A DNA stretch of 57,845 nt from Brachionus koreanus. Its lineage: Eukaryota > Rotifera > Eurotatoria > Ploima > Brachionidae. Numbering within the stretch: position 1 is the first letter of the stretch; each line of letters opens with the position of its first letter. The translations under genes and the position numbers were made by a program. This document shows, piece after piece, positions 43,232 to 54,453 of the stretch. A model generated the notes under the pieces. That model was not told the DNA's origin. It worked only from the letters and a program-made list of their open reading frames with translations, and ran no database searches. The stretch is taken from assembly GCA_016987375.1 (NCBI GenBank), contig PJRA01000011.1, positions 1,435,253-1,493,097 on the forward strand. The letters are read 5' to 3'.

Positions 43232-46200
43232 GTAATTCTATATTTTAAAATCTAAATGGGAATTAAAATATGATGCAATATCTAATTAACTGTGAAATTT
43301 CATGCTAGCAGCCATGTTAGAGCCAAGTGATCAGCACTACTCTTGACAAGTATCATGCTGTTCTCTAAATCAATTTTCATTTATTTTAAAATAAAATAGC
43401 AACAATAAAAGATTTATTTAATAAATCAAAAATTAATCTAGCATTTTATACACATAGTGTGTATACAATTTTTTTTAATGAAAACAAATGTTTTAACTTA
43501 ACAAGTTTGGTGAATTATTCTAAAATTTTAGACATAGTCTAATTAAAAGCTATAAATTGTCTACAATATGAGAAATGGCTTATTTTGCAATAAATAACGA
43601 TCTGTTTTATGTTTAAAATTATGGTCAAGTAAAACACCTGTATGCGTGTTTATATATAAGTGTGTGTATGTGCGAGCGTGTGTTGCTGAAATGCTTAAAA
43701 CTAATATTTAAATAAACAATTTTGGTTTTTTATTATTTTTGTTGATGTAAATTCTTATAAGATTAAAAGTTAAAAATTGTTTATTTTATTAGTTTGGATT
43801 AATACCGAAATTATCCTCACAAGAAATCCTGTTTAAAAAAATGTGGCTTAAATTTAAACATGCTTATGTTACACTCAATCGATATTAATTATCAAATTAT
43901 CAGCTCACATGAGCTCAATTAGTTAAATAAAAACTCATTTAGAAAAATTAATTTTTCATTGTTCTCTAAGAAAAAAATAAACATGTGAAATTATTTATTA
44001 AAATTGCGGAAATTTGCATTTTTGCTGATTGTTCGGGCATAACAAATCGGCCCGAGCAAAACAATAGAAATTTATCTCTCCTAGGAATTTCCACATGAGA
44101 TTGTTGTTTTATATAGGAAAACTAGTTGAAAGACTCCTGCTTCATTGTCGCATGTAAGCACAGTGTCAAAATAAAACTATTTAGATGATTTTCGTAATCC
44201 GACACATTTTGCCGCATCTTTGAAAATTTATCAATATTTTCTTACTTTTTAATTGAATGCTTGAAAACTTAAATTTATATCCAACCAAGCCATCTATTAA
44301 ACCTATTATCTGATAACTAAAGCAACATCTAAATGTTAGAATAATTAAAATGCCATTTCCTGATTTATTTATTAGTTAATTGTAAAAAAATATGCTTATT
44401 ATTAACTGAATATCTTGTCTAATGAATTTTAAAAAAAATGGAAAGCCAAGCATTTGAAAATGTATCGAATTTAACTAGGTCTTGATGTTAATTGACACTT
44501 AATGGTTTGTTATTGGGCTTAATTTTGATAAGCATGAATAGTTTAAAGACTCAAGGGCTTTTTCTTTTAAATTTTTAATTGACTGTCATGTAGTGATGCT
44601 AAAGAGGTCAGATTAAGCCTAATTTATTTGTCATTCAGCAATAATTTGAAAATTTTGCTTAGTTTTGCTATATTTATGTTAAAAAAAATTGTTTGTAATT
44701 AAATTTTCTCTTAAAAAGAACCGATTAAATAAAAAAAAAATATCTAAAATTATCTCTACGTTATATCATTTCTTCAAAATCTTTAAATTAATTTTGTAAT
44801 CAACAAGAGTGAATTTTTTTTGTTGATTATTTTGTTTTATTAAGATTAGACTTCTTAGAATTGTTTTTGACTTGAATTTAAGATTTTTACTTCATAGTCT
44901 TAAATTAAATTTTGTCGACTATTTTTCTTAATTTTATTTAAGATGATCCTTTAGTTAATTTGTGTGTTCACTTGTCGGTCAAGCAGTTGAAAGAGTGGAT
45001 TCAGTTTGACTCCAAGCAACCGTTTACTCTTAGAATTATTTAAATTTCAGTTTTCTTGTTTTATTTTAAATTTATTTTAGTTCATTCTTTACATAAACAA
45101 TTTATTACTTAAAAAAAACTTACTACTTACTAGAGATATTTTTTTAACCTATATGAAATAAGATTTTCAATTTAAAATAGTTGATTTTAAACATTTTAAT
45201 AAAGAAACCAAGTTAGAAAAATATTTTCTACAAAAATTGTTTAGTCTATAGTTTGATATAAAATAGGATTTTATACAAGCATATTTGAGATATTCTTAAA
45301 ATTCTAAAGACAAATCCAAAATAAAAATTAGTTCTGAATCTAATTAAAGTATAAATTAATCATTATTTTTTTTATTTAAACATTTTTTTTGTATGTTTTT
45401 TTTGAGTCAACAATTAAATTTTGTTTATGAATAAATTAACAAGTTATATTTTTCATTAATCAAATAAGCGTGCTATTTTTTTAAAATCTTATTCTCAATC
45501 GGTTTAGAATATTTCATTCAAAAAATCCTTTTAAAATTTTTTTATTTTTTCATGACTAATAATATTATATGAAAAAATAGTTTACTTGAAAATTAATATT
45601 CAAGGTATTTTAAAACAATTCACAAGAGCTTTTCTAAGACCTTATTTAGGCTTGCTCATTTAATTTGAAAACTCAATTAATAATCTAAATAAATAAAAAC
45701 TAAATTAGGATTAAAAAAAATTAGGTAAAGAAAAATTTTCGATCTATATTTTAAGATAATTTCAAATGTTTGTTGTCGAACTTTTTTAAGGTCAAGGTGA
45801 TAACTTTTTAAAAGAAAATGTTCGAACATGGCAACGAATGGTTCAAGTTAATTAGATCATCAGCATATTTTAGAGTATTAAAAGTTAGTATTATAAGTAT
45901 TTTAACACGACCAAGATTTTATTTTATTATATGTGATACAATTTGAAGCATCCTTGAAGCACAACTTTCTTGCATGCAATGAACATGATTCCTTTATGCT
46001 AAAACATTTTTATCTAATCCTGCATGTCCAATTTAAAAGTTTTTTAAGCTTAATGCATGACTTAAGCTTTTGATTTTTGTGGAAAATAAAAATTATTCTT
46101 TTTGAATAATCTAATTGAATTAAAAAAAAACCATTAGAAAAATAAATTATTTCATTTTTATTCTTGACAAAAATTTAAAACTTAAGTACCGCATTAAACT

Positions 46201-46371
46201 TAAAAGTTTGATTTAAATGCAGACTCAAGACTTAAAAATATCTTAAAAGAAAGTTTTGCTTCTTTAAAGTTGCAAAATCGAACGAAAAAATAAGGCAATA
46301 GTTTTTATATTCAGTGGGAGAAAATATTAATTACTGATAAGCATACTTTTGAAATAAAAAATATATGTGGA
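43232..46371. other. Intergenic AT-rich DNA (3.1 kb)
   Basis: No gene is recognised. It contains a GT-rich patch (about 43650-43686) and a hairpin at 44027-44058. Open frames are short and uninformative. Confidence 0.5.
44027..44058. other. GC-rich hairpin in AT-rich spacer
   Basis: TTGTTCGGGC and GCCCGAGCAA form a 10-bp stem with one mismatch around a loop of about 12 nt. It stands out from the AT-rich context. No known RNA family is recognised. Confidence 0.35.
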
Positions 46372-46556
46372 CATGGTTTTGTGAAATTTAGTACAATAGA
46401 ACATAACAAAATGTTAAAAATTCTTATAACTTTTCTTTTAAAAATCAAAAGTAAGTTCTGTAAATGCAACATGGTGTAGCATTCAAAGTTGAACTATTAT
46501 GAAAAATCTGGTAAACTCTGCAATTCAAATTTAAATTTGGACAAATTTGACTTAGT

Positions 46557-46688
46557 CGGTCCTGTGGTGTAGTGGTTAGAACACCCGACATCCAATCAGG
46601 AGGTCGTGGGTTCGAATCCTCATCCAGTCCGGCTGCAAACGCGTTGGGTTAACTACCCGACCGTCCAAGACATTTCAAGTTACAAAGA
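46557..46688 (+). repeat. tRNA-derived SINE head with RNA polymerase III A and B boxes
   Basis: A box TGGTGTAGTGG (46565-46575) and perfect B box GGTTCGAATCC (46609-46619) have normal tRNA spacing. The D-arm region reads GTAGTGGTTAGAA. The anticodon arm (CCCGA / TCAGG) is nearly paired, but the T stem and acceptor stem are not, so it is not a functional tRNA. A non-tRNA tail continues to the gap (CCGGCTGCAAACGCGTTGGG). This is the structure of a SINE. Confidence 0.7.
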
Positions 46689-46740
46689 NNNNNNNNNNNN
46701 NNNNNNNNNNNNNNNNNNNNNNNNNNNNNNNNNNNNNNNN
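46689..46740. other. Assembly gap (52 N)
   Basis: Unknown bases. The gap begins in the tail of the SINE-like segment, as expected if a repeat defeated assembly. Confidence 0.95.
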
Positions 46741-46863
46741 CTTAAGTGCATTTTGCAGAACTAATTAAAAGTCTTCAGAAAAAAAAGTTATAAGCTTTTT
46801 TAGCATTAATTTTTGTTCTATTTTTTTATTTTTTTGACCAAATTTCACAAAATCGGGGCCATG

Positions 46864-47736
46864 TAAAAAAATATGAGAACTCTAGTTTCAAAACCATAAA
46901 TAAAAAGATTAGTAAATAAATGTGGGTTATGTGAAAATACATGCAGATGAATTGATACACAATCTACTAATAGTCTTGGGGTAAAATTGAAAAAAATGAA
47001 ATAATCTCGGTATTTTTCCATGTTGCAACATGAGCTTCATACGAGAAAACTTTTCGTGATACATTGCGAAGTTCATTGTTAAAGGAATATTGATTTTTTG
47101 ACCATTATGTCATGAATATTTTTTCGCGATTTTTTGGACAAAGAAATAAAAAAATAATGATTTACATATACAGAAAGGTACGAAAAAGTTTCAAAGACAC
47201 ATTTTTGACTTGGCATCACCTTTTTTAAGGAAATCGATTTTTAAAAATTTTTGCGAAAATAAAGTAGAAATTTTCAGACTTGCGAAAAAGTAAAAAACAA
47301 AGTAATGTATAAAGGTCTTTTAAAAGTCAAGAAAAAAACTTGACTCAATGATTTTTTTGGAGACCATAAATCTTTAAAAAGGGTGCAATAGAATAGAAAT
47401 AGGGTATTTTTATTAAAAAATTCTTAAATTATTTTTTCATAGCAAATCTTAGAAATTTTTTTTTTCAAAAAAGCATAAGGTCTTCAAACTACTTTGATTT
47501 TGAATTGATGACTTTTGAACAATACTAGAAATCTATTATTTTAAATTTTAATTAGGTTAGTATCTGAAGTGTCTGAAACAAGAGAGGTATATCATGCTTT
47601 ACTTTAAAAATCTTAATTTAAGTAAATCTTGTTAATCATTTATAAAATGGCAAAGCAAAATTTTTGATCAATGCCCAATTTTTTGTTTTTTGCTCAAAAA
47701 TTTTTAATACGTATTTACGCTGCAATTTACAAAGAC
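46864..47736. other. Intergenic AT-rich DNA
   Basis: No gene or clear repeat is recognised, except a GCAAAATTTTTGATCAA word near 47656 that resembles the ends of the element at 26806. Confidence 0.45.
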
Positions 47737-47740
47737 TTAA

Positions 47741-47800
47741 CACTAGAAGCACCTAGCATTTTTTCGCGTTTTTTTGAATTAAAAAAACGCGAAAAAAAAG
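47741..47800 (+). mobile_element. piggyBac-like MITE, left-end fragment
   Basis: Follows TTAA (47737-47740) and begins CACTAGAAGCACCTAGCATT. It matches the first 50 bp or so of the element at 9879 with few changes. An internal palindrome (CGCGTTTTTTT / AAAAAAACGCG) follows. The right end was not found; LINE sequence begins about 25 bp later, so the copy is truncated. Confidence 0.65.
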
Positions 47801-47916
47801 AAAATCTTGAACAATAAGAATCTTAAATTATTATTAGCCATATGGTTCACCGGAAGTAAAAAGAAAGACATCAAATTTCATCTCCAGAAAGCAATCAACT
47901 CTTTTAACGACTTTTG

Positions 47917-48171
47917 TGTTATATCTCAATAAAACCAAAGATTCTCTTTGTTTCAAATTTTATTCATCCAAAAATAAATATAAAACTATCACAATCAAAA
48001 ATAAAGTTTAAATACAAGATTTAGTTGTTTGCTCTTTGGAACGCACCCAAGTCTAAAATAAGATGTTTGTTGTTTCAAATGTTGCAAACAATCTAAAAGT
48101 CTAACAATCAAGTTAATTAAATAATACAAGCAAACTAGTTAACTAAATACTAAATAAGCTAGGATACTACA
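47917..48171 (-). repeat. 3' LTR of the Ty3/Gypsy element
   Basis: 255 bp, starting TGTTATATCTC and ending GATACTACA on the plus strand. It appears identical to 51926-52180. Confidence 0.93.
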
Positions 48172-48241
48172 TCTACCCCGCCTTATTTTAAAAGATTCTA
48201 TATTTTTTTTTTCTTTTTTTTTTTAAAATAACCTAAATAAT

Positions 48242-51200
48242 CTAAACATAACTTTTCCTATCATTATTTAATTCCGATCTATCTATTTGACCTCGCCCAA
48301 CTCTACTTAATCTCCGTGGACCTATTCCACTCGGACCTTCTTGTTGTATAGCTTTTCCTCCCATCTTTGAATCATTCGAACTACTATCCATTGAACAACC
48401 AAAATCTAATTTCTTAAAATTAGACGAATTTCTAGTTACTTGATCTCCGGAACTAGACTCAGCTGTAACCATATTTCCCTTAACCTGAACAGTCTTCCAT
48501 GGCTCAGTGTCTCGAACTGGTTCTTTTTTATCATATACTTTGCCTTTCGGTTTCCGATATAACACTAAATCGTCCTTGACTAATGTGCTGAATTTACTTT
48601 TATTTCTCTTGTCATCGTAATTTTTCTAACTGCAAAAACTTTGCAAAAATTCTCAAACTCCACTCCATTAAATGGTGGACCATTGTCTGTCTTTATCAAC
48701 CATGGTATTCCAAAAGTAACCCATATTTGATGTAAAACAGGAATCACATATTTAGCTGCTATACTACTTAGCTCATCAGTTAGCGTAAATCTGGAATAAT
48801 CACATATAATCACAATCAAATAAGAATTCGATGGTGTTGGGCCGTAAAAATCAATAGACAAAACTTGCCACGGACCATCTGGTAACTCACTCATACGCAA
48901 TGGTTCAAAATTATCTTTTGTACTATTTACTTGGCAGGCAAAACAACCCGTAATCCTCTGTTCTACTAAAGTATCTAATTTCGGAAACCAAACCATACTC
49001 CGAATCAACGATTTAGTCTTCGTAATGCCTTGGTGACCTTCATGTGCCAAGTCAATTACCTTGTTAATCAAAGACTCAGGTAATACCAACACCTCACCAC
49101 GCATTACTACACCTTGATCGGTCACGGTCAATTCATGAAACACATTATAATAACTGATCGATAATCTATTTTTCATATTTACCTTTAACCCTCTTATCCG
49201 TTTAATAAGCTCTTGTATAACTTTATCGTCCTTAGTGCACTCAATAACTTCTTCAATTGTGACCGATTTTGGGATGGATTGCTCAAAAATATAATTTACA
49301 TAAAGCTCAACATTTTTATCTTGTTTAATTGCTTGCTCATACTCGACTGGCTTTCTTGACAAATAATCAGCTGGGTTATCTTTTCCAGGGGTATGTACCA
49401 CCTTAAAATCATATTCGTTCAACCTTATGGCCCATCATTCAATACGAAGTGGTGTCTTTTTCCCAGTACGCTTGAAAATAAATTCTAAAGCCTTGTTATC
49501 GGTCTTAATAATGAATACTCTTCCATATAAATATATATGAAATTTCTCACATCCCCAGACGATAGCCAAACATTCTTTCTCAATTTGTGCATACCGCCTT
49601 TCAACATCTGTAAGAGATCTACTGGCATATGCAATAATTTTAATGTCTTCCGAATCTTTTGGATTTGTTTGCATCAAAATAGCCCCAAGAGCGATCGGAC
49701 TAGCATCTACCACTAAAACTGTTGTCCGTTCAACGTCAAAGTAACTCAAAATCGACCCTGTAGCTGCCTCCTTCAACATTTTCAGTGCCTTTTCTTGGTC
49801 CTCCGCCCATTTCCATCCTTCTCTACCTCTTCTCTAAACTTTTCTCAATGGTTCAATGATCTCTGAATGGTTCTTTATAAATCTTGAGCAATAAGTACTT
49901 AGCCCTAGTAAACTTTGGACTTCTCCTGGTGAAGTTGGTTTAGATGCTTCCCTCAATGCCTTGGTCTTGTCCTCTGTTAATTTAATACCATCCGCAGAAA
50001 ATTCTAATCCATAAAACTCGACTTTTGTTTTACAAATTTGGCACTTACGTAAATTTACGGTTAGATTTTTCTCATTTAGTCTCTTAAGAAGCTTATCTAG
50101 GCGGTTATTATGCTCTTTCTTGTTTTTTCCATGAACTAAAATATCATCCAAAGCATTTGTCACCCCTTCCAATAAATCAACAACTTCAGTTTCAATCGCA
50201 TGGTGAAAAATCTCTGGTGCTGCATTTATACCCTGTAATAACCGCTTGTACCTAAATATACCCATATGAGTGCTAAAAGTCGTAATTTACCGCGAAATTT
50301 TAGCCAAAGTCATTTGATGGTATCCATCTGCTAAATCAACAATTGAAAAATATTTCGAGCCATTAATACCATAAATAAGATCTTCAATCGTCGGTAGCAC
50401 ATATCTAGTTCTCCTAATTGTTTTATTGGCGTGACTCGCGTCGACTACAAACCTTAACCTATTGCCTGATTTTGGTACTAACATACACGGCAATAACCAC
50501 TTAGTTGGACCCTCAGCTTCTTCAAAAACTCCATCCTCTAAACCTTTCTGAATGATCTCCTCCAATTTTCCTCTTAAATTAAACGGGATTCTGTCATGCT
50601 TCATGTAAACAGGTTTCACTGTTTCGTCTATATCCAATACAATTTCGAAATCTTTCATATTTCCCAATTTGCCGCTAAATACCTCAGGATAACGCTTCAT
50701 CCAATATTCCAAATCATCACCATGAATAATTTTCTCTTCTTTCGCCTCTAAATTGTTCACAATTCTGACAAGACCCAAATCAGTTGAAGAATGATACCCT
50801 AGAAGACACCTTTCCGCTCCCACTGTAACTGCCACTCTTGTCTCAATCATCTTGTTGTCATGACTAATCTTGCACGAGAACTCACCTTTAAAATTCAAAG
50901 GACTCTTATTCTGAAAAACATACACACGATTATTGACACTCTCTAATTTCGGCTTGTTTTTAAACTTCTCTAAAGTCGGCTCATCGATAATGTTCAAACT
51001 ACAACCAGTGTCTATCAACATTCTAACTTGTACTTTCTCATCTACAAAATTTATAACTGCAGTTGGTAATTCCAGTTTATCTTCTTCAACTGAATAAACA
51101 TAACCATCATTACGATTATCATCATCCATAGTTACACATCCAACTCTATATTTCTTATTCACTTCGCTTGGTTTAGAATTCGCCTTTGATTTACATACTG

Positions 51201-51903
51201 TACTGAAGTGATTAAATTTCAAACATTTATTACACTTCTGTCCTTTTGCCGGACAGTTGGATGGTCCAGGCTTGTGACTTTTCCCAGAGTAGCCACAATT
51301 TTTTACGTTGCCCTCTCTCTCAAATCTTCTTGAACCAACTGCTCCAACCGTTTTAACCTTTTCTTCAACAATCGCACTCGAATGACTCTTTGCTAGTTCC
51401 ATGTTCCGTCCATTCTTAACTAGCTCATCTAAAGTCATTTCAGCATCATTTAATGCGTTAATTCGCAAAACCTCTGAACAACAACCCTGTATTATTCTTG
51501 ACTTTATCTCGGAATTCGGCTCTGTATACCCACAATTCTTTACCAACACTCTAAGCCTATTAACAAATGCGTCAAATGGTTCATTTCTTGCCTGATTGGC
51601 TTGAGAAAACACAAACTTCTCGTATTCAATATTCACTTTTTCTACGAAAAATTTGTCTAATTCCGTCATCACGTCTTCATATGTGTGATCTGGCTTAGCC
51701 ACAGACTGGTACAAATCAAATACTTTCTCTCCAACGTGGTGTAACAGAGACGCCAATTTGACTTAGCGGGTTATCTCAGAAAATTTCTTAGAGGTCTTCG
51801 CGACCATGTAATTTTCAAATCTAGCTTTGTACTTTTTCCATCGTACTCCAATCGTTGCTACTTCAAAATCAGGATCAAAATATCCAAAACCTCCCTCAGC
51901 CAT
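48242..51903 (-). pseudogene. Gag-pol polyprotein of the LTR element, with several stops
   Basis: One frame from the ATG at 51903 encodes gag with a CCHC zinc knuckle (CNKCLKFNHFSTVC) and an aspartic protease (MLIDTGCS, about 51020). Reverse transcriptase (IVDLADGYHQM; LDDILVHG), RNase H (VVDASPIALGAIL; KTDNKALEF) and integrase follow. The integrase has an HHCC zinc finger and the first two catalytic Asp regions (SIDFYGP; KTDNGPPF). In-frame stops lie at 51763-51765, 50287-50289, 49834-49836 and 49435-49437. At about 48580 the frame stops and shifts, and the segment that should carry the catalytic Glu is missing. The following piece (48242-48565) is the integrase C-terminal tail. This copy cannot make a complete polyprotein. 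Confidence 0.9.
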
Positions 51904-51925
51904 TGTTTAAGCTCACTGCGCCAGA

Positions 51926-52180
51926 TGTTATATCTCAATAAAACCAAAGATTCTCTTTGTTTCAAATTTTATTCATCCAAAAATAAATATAAAACTATCA
52001 CAATCAAAAATAAAGTTTAAATACAAGATTTAGTTGTTTGCTCTTTGGAACGCACCCAAGTCTAAAATAAGATGTTTGTTGTTTCAAATGTTGCAAACAA
52101 TCTAAAAGTCTAACAATCAAGTTAATTAAATAATACAAGCAAACTAGTTAACTAAATACTAAATAAGCTAGGATACTACA
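51926..52180 (-). repeat. 5' LTR of the Ty3/Gypsy element
   Basis: 255 bp. The element reads leftward from it. The primer-binding site lies just inside it and the gag ATG is 22 bp inside it. Confidence 0.93.
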
Positions 52181-52984
52181 CTTTTGTATAACAAACGGTT
52201 TAACGATTAACAAAATGAAAACAGTTCATACCACTTTTACGACAGCTGGCCACAGATCTAACTACAAAACTAAATACGATCTTCATCTTACTCTTGATGA
52301 CTCAAACATTCCAATTGACCCGGATCCAATATTCCTTGGTATTAAAATCGATCCTAAACTCAATTACCGAGAACATCTCTTAAACATCAAGACAAAACTC
52401 ATGCCAAAAGTGAAAATACTACAAAAAATCAAATCGATAAAACTAAAAAATCAGATCAAACTGAGCAAAATAATATTTAATTCTCTAATTCGATCAACAC
52501 TCGACTATTCACACGTTATTCTAAACACTGGTACCCAAAGAATCTCAAAAGACCTTCAAATTTTTCAAAATAAAATCCTCCGATCAATCAGACGTTTTCC
52601 ATTTAAAACCTCGACAGAGATTATACATCAATCTTTAAAAATCGATCTACTAGAAACAAGGCTAAAAAAACTATTTATCAAATTCGTTTTGTCAAAAGAC
52701 CAAGATGACCTGATCACAAACAACCTTCAAAACTACGCAACAAACTCAACTCACAAATTCAAAACACCTTTTGATAGCTTTTTAGATTTTGAACAAGACT
52801 AAATTTTTCTCATCTTTTATTAATCTGTAAATAAGTTTATGTACAAAAATTCTTATCTATATCTCTTTAATTGTATTAAACATTTCTATAACCGCATGGG
52901 GGTTGAAAAGAAGGTTCTAGACCATTCTGAACTTCCCAAGGGTCACCGCCCTTAAATTATTATTTAAATAAATAAATAAATAAA

Positions 52985-53739
52985 CTTCAATTTTTTTCAA
53001 TTTCAAGGCTAAGTGCCCTTGTCTAATAGACTGATTAACACTTCATTTATTTAAATTGTATATAAAAACATTAAATACTTTAAAATAAAATAGATGTTTT
53101 GCCTAATTTAAAAATTAAACATTGAAAAATTTAAATCAAATCTTTTAAATTTTTTAACAAAATCTGTAAAAATTAAATTTATATTATTGTAAATAGAAAG
53201 CTTGAATGCAGTGAATTTCAACATTGATCTCTTGATCACAAAGCTATTTATCAATCTTGAGTAAAAAAATCCAAACGTTTTTTCTCCATTATTAGATTTT
53301 GCCATTGGTTCTATTAAGTTTTCGCTATTCCTTAAATTATATCTTAAATTTCTTGAGTCATTTTTGGATAATTTGTTTTTTAAATGTTCAGGCGAACTCT
53401 GATGCTATTCCCTCTTAACGCCACTGTAGAACCCCTCTTTTATGATTTTACTAGATCTCTGACCATGTCCATCTTTTCAAAACCATTTTTCTAATTTGTA
53501 AAAGTGACAACCTAACACAGCCTTGTCAATCCCAATTTAACTAACCTCATTTCATACGATATATTTTTTAGAATTTAAATTATCTTCATTATTTGGTATA
53601 TTTTGGTATAATTATGGAAAATTAGACTCAAAAAAACTCAACATTTGATTTTTATTTTTACTTTATTTTATTTTCTTACTTTTTTTTTGACATCGCCAGA
53701 ATTGGCGTCAATTTGAATAAATATAAATATATTTTTTAG
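52985..53739. other. Intergenic AT-rich DNA
   Basis: No gene is recognised. The minus-strand open frame at 53108-53305 has no family resemblance. Confidence 0.45.
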
Positions 53740-54345
53740 AGTAATATATATTTTTGTTGCTCTCTCTTGCACCTTCGCTTACGCATTTATATCCCTTTTC
53801 ATAATTGGATTCCAAACCTGCACTTCGTAGTCTAGGTGGGGTCTAACGATGCTTTTATAAAATTTTACCCAGAACTTTTACTTTCTACTTGTAAACGTTC
53901 TCTTTAGCATTCTAAGTATTCTACTCGCATTCTCACAATCACGCTTTTCACTTGACGAGTCCACTTTTAATCTTATGAGACCATCACCCTCATATATCCC
54001 TCATACTCAGTGATCATAAGTTGCTTTCTCGGCTTTTTGCGGCATATTTATGCCTTTCATTTAATCTATCAAAATACATCACTTTACATTTGTCAGCTCA
54101 CTGTCTCAAACGCCACACTTCTATCCATTGACACACTCAGACTTGTTTTTAAGTCACAGTTTTATGTCTAAGCCTCAAAAATTTAAGTCAAAGTCAAACA
54201 AGTCTGGACACACTGAATTCAGATCTTTCTATAACATCGCTTTTTCATAAACTGTGTTTACTATGCCAAGTATTTTTCAGTCATCTGCATGCAAGAATAA
54301 ATATCAGTGGTTCAAGTGCACATCCTTGAAGAGATAAGTCTTAAT
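53740..54345 (-). mobile_element. CR1/L2-type LINE relic with reverse-transcriptase box
   Basis: Minus-strand translation with shifts gives FLHADD, a stop, then KILGIVNTVYEK (the YADD catalytic box). Further on it gives ADKCKVMYFDR, then KSIVRPHLDYEVQVWNPIMK and VQERATK. This is the standard order of the LINE reverse-transcriptase C-terminal half. The family resembles the relic at 13108. It is inactive. Confidence 0.7.
54134..54215. repeat. AAGTC-rich short repeat with inverted ends
   Basis: Lies within the LINE relic. It begins CTCAGACTTG and ends CAAGTCTGG. An uninterrupted run of 27 bases from 54138 is the reverse complement of part of 8094-8130. It may be a very small inverted-repeat element. 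Confidence 0.5.
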
Positions 54346-54453
54346 ATCTCTGACCATTTAGAAACTCCATTATAACAATTTTTATTATATAAATAAAATA
54401 AAAAAAATGAAAGGCTTTAAAAAATATTTATTTAAAAAAGTTATAAAAAAAAA

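Larger units (their letters stand above)
46372..46863. repeat. Long inverted-repeat element interrupted by a tRNA-like insert and an N gap
   Basis: The left end CATGGTTTTGTGAAATTTAG is matched in inverse by the right end (CATGG..CCGATTTTGTGAAATTTGG). Diverged similarity extends about 120 bp on each side (ATAGAACA, CTTATAACTTTT, AGTTCTG.AAATGCA). Two further left-end copies lie at 57565 and 57721. The interior carries a tRNA-like segment and 52 unknown bases (46689-46740). Confidence 0.6.
47917..52180 (-). mobile_element. Ty3/Gypsy LTR retrotransposon, Mag-like lineage
   Basis: A 4.26-kb element on the minus strand. LTRs of 255 bp (47917-48171 and 51926-52180) read TG...CA and look identical by eye. 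The 6-bp target duplication CTTTTG flanks both sides (47911-47916 and 52181-52186). Next to the 5' LTR, a primer-binding site TGGCGCAGTGAGC resembles the complement of a tRNA-Ser 3' end. A purine-rich tract (GGCGGGGTAGA) abuts the 3' LTR. The zinc-knuckle sequence and domain order suggest the Mag/K02A2.6-like lineage. The insertion splits a LINE. Confidence 0.9.
47821..52984 (+). mobile_element. Jockey-type LINE fragment split by an LTR element
   Basis: Plus-strand 47824-47916 encodes LLAIWFTGSKKKDIKFHLQ and ends FNDFC. After the LTR element and target duplication, 52187-52802 continues in frame with ITNGLTIN, then FLGIKIDPKLNYREHL and LQIFQNKILRSIRRFP. This is the C-terminal half of a LINE reverse transcriptase (the region after YADD). 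A 3' UTR and an (AAAT)n tail (about 52956-52984) complete the 3' end. The host frame was open on both sides of the insertion. The LINE is 5' truncated. Confidence 0.8.

Noticed and set aside
46557..46640. A functional tRNA gene
   Set aside because: The A and B boxes are good, but the acceptor and T stems do not pair and a non-tRNA tail follows; a SINE head fits better.
49435..51756. Separate genes for each open piece of the LTR element
   Set aside because: The pieces share one frame and the standard gag-protease-RT-RNase H-integrase order; they are one interrupted polyprotein gene.
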